A DNA stretch of 64,000 nucleotides from the NCBI GenBank assembly GCA_021018995.1, contig CM037597.1:34722936-34786935 (forward strand). Direction: 5' to 3'. Position numbers and translations under genes: made by a program. Below, one piece after another: positions 33,520 through 45,862 of the stretch. Numbering within the stretch: position 1 is the first letter of the stretch; each line of letters opens with the position of its first letter. The notes under the pieces are model-generated. The model was not told the DNA's origin, did not search any database, and was given only the letters and a program-made list of their open reading frames with translations. Source of the stretch: Chloranthus sessilifolius (taxonomy: Eukaryota; Streptophyta; Magnoliopsida; Chloranthales; Chloranthaceae).

Positions 33520-33992
33520 AGAACCCGAATTTCGCGCCCTCACAGAGGCACGTAATTCTATTACACGCATAGATGCATGAGCGCAACTAGCCCCACTTGG
33601 ACCATACCTGCTTCGCCCACGAACCGACTTGAGATCTGATTACGCGCCCTAACCAGAGCGCGCAATTGATTACACACCACACCATCGGCATGTAATGGCC
33701 CCCAGTCAAACCTGATCTTTGACTACCATGACCACCCAAACTCCATGATTAAGTCCACTAATAATGGGGCTTAATTGGATTACACACCCTATACATGGCG
33801 TGTAATTAGTTCCAAGTGAGTTGGAACTAGGATTCCTAGTTAAGCTAGCCAGTTAACCACCCTAGTCCGTGACCGACTCAAACTAGATCATGCGCCCAGT
33901 ACTGGGCGCATAATCAAATTACACGCCCCACAATGTGTGCGCAATTGAACCTGATCGACAAATTGCGCACCTCCCACAGGGCGCGTAATTAC
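33520..33992. repeat. ATTACGCGCCC...GGGCGCGTAAT inverted repeats in element C's LTR
   Basis: Five or six hairpin-type units: an arm like AATTACGCGCCC, a 5-12 base loop, and the complementary arm. Examples: gattacgcgccc...gcgcgcaatt near 33640-33670, gattacacaccc...ggcgtgtaatt at 33780-33808, and attgcgcacct...gggcgcgtaatt at 33962-33991. The last ends 11 bp before the TATA box. Confidence 0.75.
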
Positions 33993-34000
33993 CCCAATAC

Positions 34001-34010
34001 CTATAAAAAG
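34001..34010 (+). promoter_or_regulatory. TATA box of element C LTR
   Basis: CTATAAAAAG, followed 30-40 bp downstream by a pyrimidine/A-rich start-site-like region. Confidence 0.7.
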
Positions 34011-35268
34011 ACTCCCTACCTAGTCCAAACACACCAATTCACATATTTAAGTCTCGAGTTCCTTTCCTCCAAGCCTAGGATTTCAAGACTCCCTCTGCAG
34101 TGCTTAGCTTCAGGTAATCTTTCTTTAGTTTTTCAGTCCTAATTTCTAATTTTTAGTTCTAGTTCTTAGGTTCTAATCCCTAGTTCTTAATTTCTAGTAT
34201 TAGTTCTTAGTTCCTTAATTCCAATTTTTTTTAATTTTAGTTTCAGTTCTTAGTTCATAATTCCTTAGGTTCTTAAATCTAGCGCTAATTCTAGTTCTAG
34301 ATCTTAATTTCTAATCTTTTGTTGATAGTTCTTAATTCTTGAATTTTCGTCTCTAGTTTCTAATTCTTAATTTTGCTTCTAATCCTCACCATAGTTCTTA
34401 ATTCTGGTTCTAATTTTAGTTCTTAATTCAAATTTTAATTCTTAATCCAAATATTAGTTCTTAATTCAGATTTTAGTTCTTAATTCAAATCTTAGTTCTT
34501 AATTCAAGTTCGTAGTTCTTAACTCAAGTTCTTAGTTTCTAGTTTTCAGTCCCTAAATTCTCAGTTTTAATCTTTAAATCCCTAGTTTTCAAGCAAAATT
34601 CAGTCTTAAGCTCCAATATTTAAAATAATCCTTAGCCACCCAATTTTTCCAAGGGAGCTTATGGAGGGTACCCGGGAATGGGATCGATCCTCCTTAGCAT
34701 AACGGGCGACAACCCCCCTTTTTTTAGATTTTCAGTAGGATCAAGATATTTAAATTAATTAGACTCTTAGTAGGATTAGGATAGAAGATTAATTAGATTC
34801 CTAGTTGGATTATGAGATTAAGTTTATTAGAATCAGAGTAGCATCAGGAGACTAGGTTGATCGAAATTATAATAATATTAGGAATAGTTAGGATACGATT
34901 AAGGGACTAGATCTATTAGACTCCTAGTAAGACTAGGAAAACCAGAGTAATCAGACTTAGAGTAGGATTAGGAAAACTAAACTCCCAGGCAACCCAGAGC
35001 TGTTGGAGTCGGCCGACTGATGTTCAACAAAGAAGTCAAACCACACCCAAAAAAGCATGATCGGTAGCGTGTCACAGTGTTGATAAATATCTACAGCTGG
35101 CGATCCAAACAAACCAGGTATTTTTCGTTTAGAATTTACCTCTTTATTTTTCATATTTAATATCCCTTCATTTATTATCCACCGCCTTTGCCAGAGTCCA
35201 CCTAGACCGAATTGGGTCACTTATTCCGAGGACTGAGAGGAACCCAGAAAAAGCGCGTACCAACAGAC

Positions 35269-35287
35269 TGGCAATCACGATGGGACA
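35269..35287 (+). promoter_or_regulatory. Candidate primer-binding site of element C
   Basis: TGGCAATCACGATGGGACA starts 4 bases after the LTR end. It partly matches element B's site (TGGCGACTCTGCTGGGGA). The tRNA is not identified. Confidence 0.4.
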
Positions 35288-35518
35288 TCTTGTTGTTAAA
35301 GTCGCCTTTGTTTAGCTAAGTTTTCTTTTACTACATATATAGTTTTCTTTTTCCCACTCTACTTCTTTTCGGGCACACTCGTATTATCAAGAATTTCCCA
35401 AGAGTACATGAATGTCCACTGGAGACTCAAGATATCTGGGATATGAAGACTGGATCTTAGTGACCCACCATTATGGGGATACCACAACAATCCTGTGTAT
35501 AACAAAGACCCTTCCTTT

Positions 35519-38020
35519 GACTCAGCCCCACAACTGTCCGAAATCAACATGGCCAGTGGTGAGGAACCTCCCTTCACTCCCCCAAGCACAAGCAATAACG
35601 ATGAAAGCGGCACTAGGCAAAACTTCACGGCTCGACAACTTGTAGAGCTCAGTGTCCAGAAACTACAAACTAGAGGAGAAGAGGCCGATGAACTGCTTCG
35701 AAGTCTAGCAGCCGCATACGAGACCATCAAGGAATGACAAGACAGAGAAGAGCAAGAACGAAAAAGGCAAGAGAATCCACCATCTACTCTAAGCACGATA
35801 TCGCCTCACATATCACCACCAAGGCAAACTAACCACACCCTTTTCAATAATAATCGATAGGATAGGGGTCACCTCCAAGCTACCAAGAACGATACCACTG
35901 TAAGAGTAGAGGATCTTCCTAAGATGCTCGGCGACTACATGGCTAAGAGAGAGCGCCCCGACCGCTCATTTGGATTTGACAAATTCTGCTAGGACCTCGA
36001 GTTTAATTTGCCCACAGGGTTCAAGCCACCCAAGTTCAACAAATACAATGGCACGGGGAACCCGAATCATCACCTAGCCCTCTTCTACAATGATTGTCGA
36101 TCTATAAATGACAACCAGGGTCTTCTCATTCACTATTTTCAAAGGCCGCTAGAAGGAGAAGCCCTCGATTGGTTCGTCGACTGCCATTGCACAAGATCGA
36201 CACATTCGATGACTTAGCCGGCCAATTTCTCGATCAATACAAGCATTTTGATCCAAGTCATGGTTAGCCTCAATAACCTGATGGAAACGAAGTAAGAACC
36301 TAACGATAAGTTTACCAACTTCGTCGGACGATGGAGGAAACTCGCTGCAAGGACTGAGGCCTCGATGAATCTATCGACATCATTATTGACAACACCGGAG
36401 AACCCCTGAGGAGTGCGCTTATTATAAGCGACTGCCCAGACTTCGTCGCTCTTCACCTCCTAGCCTCCCGTTTAACACGACACATCAAGGGTGGCGACCT
36501 CTCTTTGTCCATAGTAGCATCACGAGGAGTCTCTTCCGGTGAGACCAAGACGAAGAATAGTAAGAAAGCCTCAGGATCTGAGCCAGTCAACACCATCACC
36601 AACCAAGAAAACTTCCAATCGAGAAACCTCAAACAAAACCAAGGCCAACAACGGTACACAAACTAGAACTAGGGTCAAAATCAGCAACGATACCCAAACC
36701 AAAACCCGAACCAAGGTCAGTATCTGAACAGGAATCAGTACCCCAATCAAAATACCTACCAAAACTAGAATTAAAATACAACACAGAGAAGGATGACCAA
36801 CCCTCCAAATAATAACAACGTGCCCCCACCTTAGAATTTCAACCACCAACCCAGAGGCCCCTACCAACTGAAGCATAAGCACTACCCTCCACTGCTCGAC
36901 ACCATTCCCGACATCTTCTATCTCCTCAGTAATCAAAACCTTCTCAAATTCCCACCAGAGCGGCCTTGACCTTGGCCCGCAAACCTAGACTATAATAAAT
37001 TATGTGCTTTTCATAGATTCACAGGTCATAACCTAGAAGACTGTTGGGTTCTTCGAGATGTGATCTATGACATGAATGATCAAAATCATATCAACTGGGA
37101 GTCACTCAGAAATTTCAACCCCAACAACAATCAACTTCCACAGAGTCTGGGGATTATCAACAACCCCATTCCTAACCCTAACCAAGGAGCAGTAGCTCAC
37201 ATCACCACTGTGGATCTCCCTAGTCAACTCCCCGTGCATCCTTCCGCTGTAATTACCCGTCACAACCCTTTCGGTGCCCCAGTAAATCCAGTCGAACCTC
37301 CTAGACTCTCGGCTACTCGGCCACACCCCTCGACCTTAATCACTCGAATCGCACCTCCAGATCCCCCTCCTTACCCAAACTTCACCAGGATCCGAGTCCA
37401 ATCATTTAGGGCTCAGAGACCAAACCATCATGAATCCTTATCAAAACCCTCGACCCCTCTAAACACTGAGCCCACTCCATCACTACTTCCTTCATCTGAC
37501 TCCGAATCAGAGAATGAGGACAATATCCTTCGAATCGTGGCCTAAATAGCAGCATGGGTAGATGGACCCTCCCAAAATACCTCAAGCCAAGAATGCGAGG
37601 CCATAGTTTAACGCCAGTCGAGTACAAAAATAAAGTAACAACAAGAAAATCTAGCAAGCAGGAAGCATTGATCTCCGCCTTCCTCGAAGAAGAAGACTAC
37701 ATGCAGTACCTCCTACCTTGGGATGGCATCACTACAGTATGCATTTCTTCTTCAAACTTCACCCCATTCATGACGAATACTCTAACAAGCTCATCAACTC
37801 AAGTCACAACATGGCTCAAGGATCGACAACCGACGTGCCTAGTTCTCAAATCAGGAACTACCTACCCGCAGCCACCATTCCCTCAGGAGAAAGAAGCTAC
37901 TGACACAACCACCAGAGAGGATAATGAAAGAGAAGGAAGCCAACTTGCCTCCCCCGCCTCACGTCATTCACCCACCACCGACTCAGGCACCTCAGCCACT
38001 TCAGCTAGCTGCGAGTAAAG
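35519..38020 (+). pseudogene. Degenerate gag of element C
   Basis: It starts near MASGEEPPFTPPS (ATG at 35549). 36008-36217 holds the capsid core (PTGFKPPKFNKYNGTGNP, LEGEALDWFVD). 37060-37545 continues with a linker (LEDCWVLRDVIYDM before it, and a Pro-rich part). 37554-38018 is a further broken piece. Stops at about 35735, 35858, 35988 and others leave no full product. Confidence 0.75.
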
Positions 38021-38574
38021 CGCATCGACCAAGAAAAGAGCATGCGCTCGAATCAGGCTAGGAGTATGACCTCTTGCGGCATATCTAAAGTGGTGTCTTC
38101 ATCGAATGTAGATATGCTGAAAGAATCCCTGCCAGGGAGCTCAACCTCCATATATCTAATGGTCATAATCAGAGGGTTTTCAATCCTGTAGACACCCAAA
38201 TTCGACCCAAGGCCCGATCAGTCTATACTCCGAGGGAGATGTACCCCTGTGCTTCCGATGGCACCCCTGAACCCTTGGGAATCTTTCCAGGCCTTTAGGA
38301 ATCACCTAAAACCCATTAGAACCATTCCCCCAACCCTTAGAGATGACCCCTAAACTCTAGGATCCCTTCCCAGACTCAACTTAAACCCTTATAAGCATTT
38401 GATGGGAGGAGAGCTACAAATTTTTATACAAACTATTGTCGAGGATGAGCCACATACTGTTAGAAAGAGGACTTCTCCAGCTTTCCAACAAGACAAAGAT
38501 CACCCAATTTGGATTTGTGGTTCGAAAGGTATGGCCAAATGAAGGTTCACATAAAATCATGACTTTTTGCTCAG

Positions 38575-38792
38575 GTGTATGTATTACATACGCCCGACAA
38601 ATATGGCCCCAGTTTGGTCAAGCGTATGTATTATATACGCCAGGCATTTTTGGGCCAAATTTGGCCGGGCATATATAATACATACGCCCAGCATAGGTAG
38701 CCACCAACACAGGCATCTATCTTCTCAGATCTCCCCTGGTTTTCATGAAAATTACTGTACATAAACTGGGCGTATGTAGTATATACGCCCAG
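38575..38792. repeat. Four palindromes of the GCGTATATAATATATACGC family in element B's LTR
   Basis: Copies lie at about 38575-38605, 38620-38646, 38665-38692 and 38766-38792. Each reads C(A/T)GGCGTATRTA-type arms around a TA centre. They occupy the position taken by element A's GCAACTATTAGTTGC palindromes. Confidence 0.9.
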
Positions 38793-39070
38793 CTTAGCTA
38801 CAGTAACTGTCATCAAATGCTCGAATTTCTTTCCTCTAGTTTGACCTTTTGACCATCCCCTTGGTTGAGGTGGGTGTCTTAAGGTTGGTTGCACCCCCTT
38901 TGAGCTTATTGGCAACCCTTAAGTCACCCATGGTCTCACCCCATCATCTGTCATTTGAAACCAGTTTCCCAAACCCCTAGGACCCTAAAAACCTAGAAAA
39001 CCTTAGATGGAGGATTACCTAATTCCTAAACCAATTAACTCTTAAGTAACCCTCTAACCCACCTCTTCTC

Positions 39071-39080
39071 TATAAATAGA
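39071..39080 (+). promoter_or_regulatory. TATA box of element B LTR
   Basis: CTCTATAAATAGAGAGG, with the TATA core at 39071-39079, 279 bp after the last LTR palindrome. Confidence 0.8.
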
Positions 39081-39801
39081 GAGGCCCCCCTCTTCCACAA
39101 GGGGTTGAAAAATTAAGGTTGAGAGTTAAGCTTAAGAGAGAGAGCCCTAGTGTGAGAAAAATATATATTATTTTACATTCTTCAACCAAAATTTCAGCAT
39201 GCTTAGTTCTTCCTTTGCAACCCTTTTCAACCATTAGATCACCCCTCTTTAGTCAAGCTTAGTCCCTAGCTCCATCTTACCCTTCCCATCTACCGAATCC
39301 TAGCATTAGAACCTATTCCTCTACCGTTTAAGCCATTTAAAGCCATCGGGAGCACGCCGAAGCAAAGGTCTTCCACAGTGCAACAAGGGCCCGTGAGCTC
39401 CGGCTCACCCCTCTCTTCCTCTACCTTCTTGGTGTTTCCTCCGTCCAAGGATTCAAGCCGTTATGCAGCTGAAATTTTGGTTTGGGTCAAAGCTTGATAG
39501 GACCGTATTGCCTTCAGGTAAGGGGAAGCTCCGCCCATTTGTTTTTATTTTGGCCATAGATAGAGACCGCTACGTGCGGGTTGATCAAGTGCCTAAACCC
39601 TTCCCGATCGATAACCGAAGCCCCTACCCTAGAGCCTTTGGCAAAGACCGGTAAATCAGAGCCATATTTAGCACTTCGGTGCTCAAAATATTGATTTAAA
39701 GGTTTCCCGGATCACCAAAAGCTCCGAATGGCGACTCTATATTTTATTCCACCACGTGCGCATCGCTGCGACGGGTTCGAGAGGATCCATGGTCGCACAA
39801 A

Positions 39802-39819
39802 TGGCGACTCTGCTGGGGA
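39802..39819 (+). promoter_or_regulatory. Primer-binding site of element B
   Basis: TGGCGACTCTGCTGGGGA, 2 bases after the LTR end. The sequence is of the type complementary to the 3' end of plant tRNA-Arg, as used by Ogre/Tat elements. Confidence 0.75.
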
Positions 39820-39966
39820 TGTCACCCTAGCGCTTCCCCTCTTGTTGGTCTTTCTTTTTATTTATTTTTACTAACCATGGCTATTTTTTTGTTCTAATTT
39901 TCTGCTATTTTCCTTTATTTTTATTATTTTTACTAACATACTCACCCCTACGATTCAGTCCTTTAA

Positions 39967-40145
39967 GTGCCTTAGCCGATTGGCGGGACTACTTGCGCAT
40001 TTAAATTTCAGTTTTTTATGATTTTTTCATTTAAGCCACCTTAGCTGATTGGCGGGCCTGCTCGCATCTACTTTCCACGTCATTTAAATTTCAGTCATTT
40101 ACGAGCCTTAGCAGTTTGGCGGGCCTACGTGCGCTCTTTATTTCA
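39967..40145 (+). repeat. Triple leader repeat, element B
   Basis: Three units: CCTTAGCCGATTGGCGGGAC, CCTTAGCTGATTGGCGGGCC and CCTTAGCAGTTTGGCGGGCC, 60-70 bp apart. Each is followed by CTTGCGC/CTCGCAT-like words and ATTTAAATTTCAGTCAT-like sequence. Homologous to 26089-26275 in element A. Confidence 0.8.
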
Positions 40146-40412
40146 GTCATCATATCTCACCATTGAACGTCGACCCGTTGAGGCGGCACGGGCTTGTCAT
40201 CCCTGACCCGATTTTGGACTTATATTCACTCCCCTTTAAAAATCTGTAATTAAAAGTGAACCAACAGTGTGGGGACATAATCAAATCTATTTTTACGTAT
40301 TTTGGGTAGTTTTCGGGGGGTTTAGGCACAAATATAACTTACCCGGTTCCCAGTAAGGTGGCAGTCCTAGTGGTGATGATCCTGAAAAGAACCACCCCTT
40401 CCAGTACCTAAG

Positions 40413-40430
40413 AAGGCGCTTGCGCCGAAG
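40413..40430 (+). other. Conserved leader hairpin, element B
   Basis: GGCGCTTGCGCC (40415-40426) is a perfect short stem within GAAGGCGCTTGCGCCGAAGG, placed as in element A. Confidence 0.5.
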
Positions 40431-40616
40431 GTATATCGATTAGGTTGCCAATTCCAATCAAGCAGTAAAACCCGCGATGGTGAGAGCGTAGATAGCCCAA
40501 ATTCAGTCATGTATCCTTAGGAAGTGGAAAGGAGGACAATCCATACCTCCCGGAAAACCCGATCCAAAAGACCCATCTCGGGCTTCTTGCATTTACTATC
40601 AAAACAAGGACAGATA

Positions 40617-40800
40617 TCTCAGGTATATATAATATATAGGCCCAGCCAAAAATCCCCAGAAATACTCAGGCGCATATAATATATACGCCCAGCCAAAATC
40701 CCTAAATTTAAGCCAGGCGTATATGATATATACGCCCAGCCAAATCTGCTTAATTTTGGTCAGGCATATATAATACATACGCCCAGTATATACTGGGTTC
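40617..40800 (+). promoter_or_regulatory. Four palindromes upstream of gag, element B
   Basis: Copies lie at about 40617-40643, 40668-40695, 40711-40740 and 40760-40788 (GCGTATATAATATATACGC family). CCAGTATATACTGG follows at 40787-40800 and contains a TATATA. The cluster ends about 0.4 kb before the gag frame. Confidence 0.65.
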
Positions 40801-41168
40801 AAGCAGCCCGATCTGAGGTCCAATCCACCACCCAAGTTTCCCGATTAGCAGTATTAGTGCCCACAATAGCCTCCCGCATTCTGTAACGCCCAATATGGCC
40901 CCTCCCAGTCAAAAGAATGTGACTTCTCATTGATTTGCTCCGGGGATCGGGTCGTTTGCGTGGATTCCCTCACCTTCAATAGAACGAAAGGGTTCCCTTT
41001 CGCTTCTTCCGAAATGTGTCGGATCCCGCCGTGGGACCTACTAAAGGTGCATATATCACCCGAGACGAGAATTTTTCTAGGGCGCCAGATCATCATTCAT
41101 TTAAATAGGGGAGATAATTTTCATTTGAAAAATCCAAAAAAATAAATATATAGAAAAATCAAAAATCC

Positions 41169-42660
41169 GTGTATACTTGCACTTTCGGTGCAACCGTCAC
41201 TACGGCAACCTCAAACCCAACCCGTAGAGGAAGAACTAGGAAAGTGTTCGACCCTTACCCAAGGCATCGGTACAACACTCGTCAACAAATCATGTCGACC
41301 GTCGATACATCCCCGCCATCATCCCCATCCCATTCCCATATAGGAGAAGACCCGATCTCCAACACCTTCACCCAAACCCGGTTCGATGTCACGGGTCCAT
41401 TTGGGGCACCCGTGTTGGCATCCACCCCATCCCCCGCCCTTACATTTTCCCAACATACCCCCATCTCATCCTCTACTAAAACACCTCATTTCCCAATCGA
41501 CCCATACATCCCCATCTCCCATCCATACACCCTTACCGCACCCCCCTACTCCCAAAGACCCCATTGGGAACCCCATCCCCCGCCTACCTCCCACACCCCG
41601 TCCACCTCATCATCCATGCCTCCTATATCCTATATCCCACCCACCTCATCTCACATGCCCTCCACATCACATGGCCCATCCACATCCCAACATACCCCCC
41701 TATTTACCCAGGTCATGCCCAACTTTGCCCAGGGTGTGACCAGTAACTCACCCTCTTCCTTAGCCATACATCCACACCCTCCAAGCACAATCATTCATAC
41801 CCCCATACCTGGGTCATGCCCAATTTCACCCAACCCCCTCCATCCTTGAATGGACCATCACCCTCCAATCTCACACCTGAATCCATGCCCTCAATGGAGG
41901 ACATGAGAATGATGTATGCCCTGTGGGCTACCTCTCAGAGTCCTACATTCCAAACCCCACATCTAGGTCTCCAAAACCTCCATACCCCATTCCCCCATGA
42001 CCATGCCCAACCACCATCATTCATACCATCCAAGATCCCCCACCTCAATTCCAGGCCCAAGCCCAACAGACCCAAGCCCACTCATCCCAGGCCCAAGTCC
42101 ACCAAACCCATCAGACTCAGGCCCAGGCTCAAAATCCTCAAGGACCATGGGCCCAAGCCCAAACCCATCAGGACCAGGCCCAAAACCTTCAAGGCCCATG
42201 GACCCCATCCCAAACCCACCAGACTCAGGCCCAATCCCAAGCCCCCCAAGGCCCTTGGACCCAGACCTATCAAACCCAAGCCCAAGGCCCATCATCCCAC
42301 ACCCAATACCCACATGGCCCATTAGCCCAAACCCAACAGGGCCCATTGGCCCAAAATCATACCAACCCCCACACCCAGGCTCAAGGCCCATCAACCCAAG
42401 CTTTCCAAAACCATCAAGCCCAAACCCAAGGCCCATCCACCCACACTCATCAAGGCCCGTTCACAAACCCCTTACCCCTTCGCCAATACCCTTCATTCAC
42501 CTACACCCCTTACGCCCCCATCCCGCCTCCAACGGAAAATCTGATCCACCCCATGCCTCAAAACCACGCCTACAACATCCCGCCACATCAACCACACCCC
42601 CATCACCCCCAGAATATACACCCAGCTCAGCACATCATTCATCCATAAACCACTCATCCG
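41169..42660 (+). pseudogene. Pro/Gln-rich N-terminal Gag extension of element B
   Basis: 41169-41849 is open: a basic stretch (RRGRTRKVFDPYPRHRYNTR), then MSTVDTSPPSSPSHSH and a Pro/Ser/His-rich chain. After frame changes a Gln-rich array follows, with QGPWAQAQTHQ-like repeats coded by 18-36 bp DNA repeats (42050-42460). The frame 42346-42648 ends this part (YPSFTYTPYAPIPPP). It corresponds to 24938-23231 of element A. Confidence 0.6.
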
Positions 42661-42959
42661 TTCACTCCCTCACATCCCCTACAAGCCTTATTGGCCCCAC
42701 CAAGTAGTCCAACCCATCACCCCCCAGGTCCAAATAGCAAACATCACCCCTCACCAGTATAATGACCAACAGTACGAGGAGGACGAGATCCGCAACAGTG
42801 GAGGAGCTGTAGCTGGCCCCAGTGCCCATCATCATCGTCACACTGGGCGAGCCAAACGAGAAGCAGTCAACTATAGCCTCAAAAGAATCAGGAAATGAGA
42901 GAACAGATGAGAATAAGTAGGCGATGAAGATGGGAGGGCTAGAACTACATTCGACAGAC

Positions 42960-44048
42960 TTTTCAGACTTGTGTCTGTTCTCGGATGTCCCCCTACCACA
43001 GAAATTCAAGATGCCATTATTCGATAAATATAATGGCACTGGCAACCCCATCGCCCACTTAAAATCTTACTGTGGGGATATGTGTTAGTACAGCGGAGAT
43101 GAACGACTCCTCATCAAAGTGCTCTAAAAGAGTCTAACGGGCCCAGCACTGAGATGGTTCATGTCCCTAGAACCATCCATGATAAAAACTTGGAAGGATC
43201 TGACACACTTATTCCAAGAACAGTATGTCTATAACATGGACATAGAGCCAAGGAAGTCGGATCTGGCCCGTTTGAAGCAAAGGCATGATCAAACTTTCAG
43301 TGCCTACTTAGGAAGGTGGAGGGCATTGGCTGCCCAAGTGACCCACCGGATTCCTGATGATGAGCAGATTGAATTGATAACTAAGGGAGCTCTCCCAGTC
43401 ATCGCAGAATTTTTGGTATATCAGCAACAGTCCAGTTTTGCTTATTTGGTCCGAAATGCCAACCGTTGTGAAGACGCCATTAGAGAGGGCAGGTTGGGAA
43501 GGAGCATGACCAACGGGGCCACCGGGGTTCGAAAAGCTACCGAACCAAGAATCAAAAGAAGACCAGGCACAGAGGTACAGAACATCGTTTACCCCCAGAC
43601 CAATACCAATGCCCCCCAGGTACAGCTCCAGGCCGTACAACCACCCCCAGCCCATTTTGAGCAAGCACCAAGGCCGAACAACGGACCGAGAGCCCCATTT
43701 ACCCAGGAACAGATGAGAGCACGATTCGAATGGGTGTTCACGCCCTTAGGACAATCTTTAAGTGTCTTATTGCCAGTATTGCTACAAAAGGGTCTGGTCA
43801 ATTTACTCTAGCCTTGCCCCCCACCCAATCCAATCCCGAGAAACTATGATCCGAACTTGCATTGTAACTTCCACCAAGGGCCGGGTCACCCGACGGACCG
43901 GTGCTTCCCACTAAAGCACGTGGTCCAAGATCTAATAAAGGCAAAAAAAATTATTCCCCCACCACTTCCTCAAGGGCAGAATCAAAGCATCCATCAGGCC
44001 CCTCTGCCACCGCATCCAGGAGCCCCAGGCCTAACATTCATTGCGTAG
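42960..44048 (+). pseudogene. Gag capsid and zinc knuckle of element B
   Basis: Capsid words KYNGTGNPIAHLKSY (about 43024) and LTGPALRWFMSLEPSM (about 43132) precede an open frame, 43161-43811, with LTHLFQEQYVYNMD, FSAYLGRWRALAAQV, EDAIREGRLG and RFEWVFTPLGQSLSVLLP. After a stop, 43857-44048 has the zinc-knuckle variant CNFHQGPGHPTDRCFPLKH. The product binds and packages element RNA in family members; here it is split by stops. Confidence 0.85.
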
Positions 44049-45862
44049 AAGAGGAAGAGGAAGAGTTTGACCCCTCGAATTACATCAGTAATCAAGAAGA
44101 GTTTTCATTTCCCAGGCTGAATGAGGGCGAACCAATTGTGGGGGTAATCGAGCCACTGTATTTAGCCGATTACTTCTCCACCCCGACATACCAAGAAGAG
44201 CCCCTAGATTTAGGGCAGTATTTTTTCACTTCCGCTCCTGCCTATCAAATCCAAATGGGCACAGCCCCGCCGCAATCATACGCATATCCGCCCCACTCCC
44301 AATTTACCCCATATACCTCTCCGTCACACCCAAACCACCCCACGCCATACATAAATCCACCATCCCCATACTACCCAACCCCATACACACCCCCAAATCT
44401 CTCCACCCAATACACCACTCTGCCATCCCTAAATTTTCCTATCCCGTACACACCCCCAAATCCCACCACCTAGGATACTATCCTGCCATCCCTAAATCAT
44501 CTCGCCCAATACACAACTCCACCATCCCCAAATCACCCCGCCCCGTGCATAACTCCATCATCCCCGATTTACCCTGTTTCATCCATGAACCCATCATCGC
44601 CCCACCATGCCGCCTGCCATAAAACCCTTCATATCAAGACTTCTACTCCATCCACACCCCACATACCCCTATCACCCCGCTCCACCTGCACCTCCGACGT
44701 TTCCCAGTCACCCCATCCCAATCACACCCCCACCATCCCTTCACTATTTCTCCCCCAATCCAACTCTATTCCCACCCAAACAAACAACCTCTCACCCACT
44801 CCCCTTATCACCCGCTCCCAATCACCACTGGTCTTACCACGCCCCGGTAATGCCTACACAAACCCACTCTGCACCCTCAAATCCAACTTTGTTAATTCCC
44901 GCCAATACCCCTCTTCCCCCTATCGGAGTCAACCTAGTTGGGCCCAAGAATCTGACATACCCGACCCAATCCGCCCCAGAATCGCCATGCACTCCCTTCC
45001 TCATTCTGAAACCAGCCTATGACCCGCATCAAGTGCCGTTAAGTTACGAGCAGACGGACATGAATGCTGGTCGCAATCAAGAAGAAACAGTCGAATTTAT
45101 CACTCGGTCAGGCAAGATTTCTACCCAGCCATAAGCATCGGGGGCCGTAAGAGGAGAAGAGAAGAAGAAAGAGTAGGCCGCAGGGAAACCCTTTGAAAAA
45201 ATGGCCAGAGAGCATGTGTTGGAGACACAACTCAAGAGGACACCCACACATATTACTATCTGGGATTTGTTAATCACATCCCCGCTCCACTTTCAAGCCT
45301 TAATGGGAGCACTCAAAGACACGCATGTTTCCGCCCACGTACCCCAGACGAGGTGGGAGAGATAATTGGGCAAGTATTGGCCCCAAATGCCATCTCATTC
45401 ACTGATGCGGATCTGTCGCTCGAGGGGAACAACCACTCTAAGCCCTTGAATATAATAGTGGAAGTAGGGAACCTGGTGGTGCCATTGATCTTAATAGGCA
45501 ACGGATCGGCATTGAACATATGCCCTCTAAGGACGGTAATCAAAATCAGTGCGAACCCCAACACCTTCTGGCCATCAGTAACAAGCACCAGGGGATTTGA
45601 CAACACCCGGAGAGAAATCATAGGAGAAGTAGACCTCGACCTGATCATCGAGCCACAAACCTTCACTATCCCCTTCCAGGTGATGGACATCAAGTCTACA
45701 TTTAATTTACTATTGGGCCGGCCGTGGCTGCATGAGATCGGGGTAATACCATCAACTCTACACCAAAAACTCTGATTCATCTCAGGTGGAAGAATCGTCA
45801 CCATCGGAGGTGAGAGAAGAGAAGACAGGGAGCAAAGTGCTCTGCATATTGAGAATCTTAAA
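44049..45862 (+). pseudogene. Pro-rich linker and protease of element B, catalytic Asp lost
   Basis: About 44270-44560 is a Pro/Thr/Tyr-rich linker made of short repeats (YTPPN, LPSLNFP), with further Pro-rich parts to about 45000. 45353-45775 is the retropepsin region: VGEIIGQVLAPNAISFTDAD, LVVPLILIGNGSALNICPL, TRGFDNTRREIIGEVDLD and FNLLLGRPWLHEIG. The active-site strand reads I-G-N-G-S; the family needs Asp at the first G (codon at 45497-45499), so the enzyme would be inactive. Element A keeps the Asp but stops two codons later. Confidence 0.78.

Larger units (their letters stand above)
33316..35265 (+). mobile_element. Element C 5' LTR
   Basis: It opens TGTAGACACCCCAATTTTACC and ends ...TACCAACA. 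TATA box CTATAAAAAG at 34001-34010. About 34130-34620 is a degenerate tandem of TAGTTCTTAATTC(A)A units (15-20 bp). The right end is set by the position of the primer-site candidate. Confidence 0.65.
33316..38188 (+). mobile_element. Element C: Ty3/gypsy element with degenerate gag, interrupted by element B
   Basis: 5' LTR 33316-35265, primer-site candidate, gag 35519-38020, then cut at 38188/38189 by element B's LTR. The LTR opening TGTAGACACCCC and Gag words shared with A and B (PPKFNKYNGTGNP) place it near the Tat lineage. Its pol and 3' LTR would lie beyond element B, outside the window. Confidence 0.75.
38189..39799 (+). mobile_element. Element B 5' LTR (1.61 kb)
   Basis: It opens TGTAGACACCCAAATTCG and ends ATGGTCGCACA, 2 bp before the primer site. 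Palindromes lie at 38575-38792 and a TATA box at 39071. The 3' third (from about 39540) is clearly related to element A's LTR, for example cttcccgatcgataaccgaa. Confidence 0.85.

Noticed and set aside
36571..36936. 121-residue Val/Leu-rich minus-strand ORF
   Set aside because: Antisense of the Asn/Gln/Thr-rich part of element C's gag.
42017..42436. 139-residue Gly-rich minus-strand ORF
   Set aside because: Shadow of element B's Gln/Pro-rich Gag repeats.
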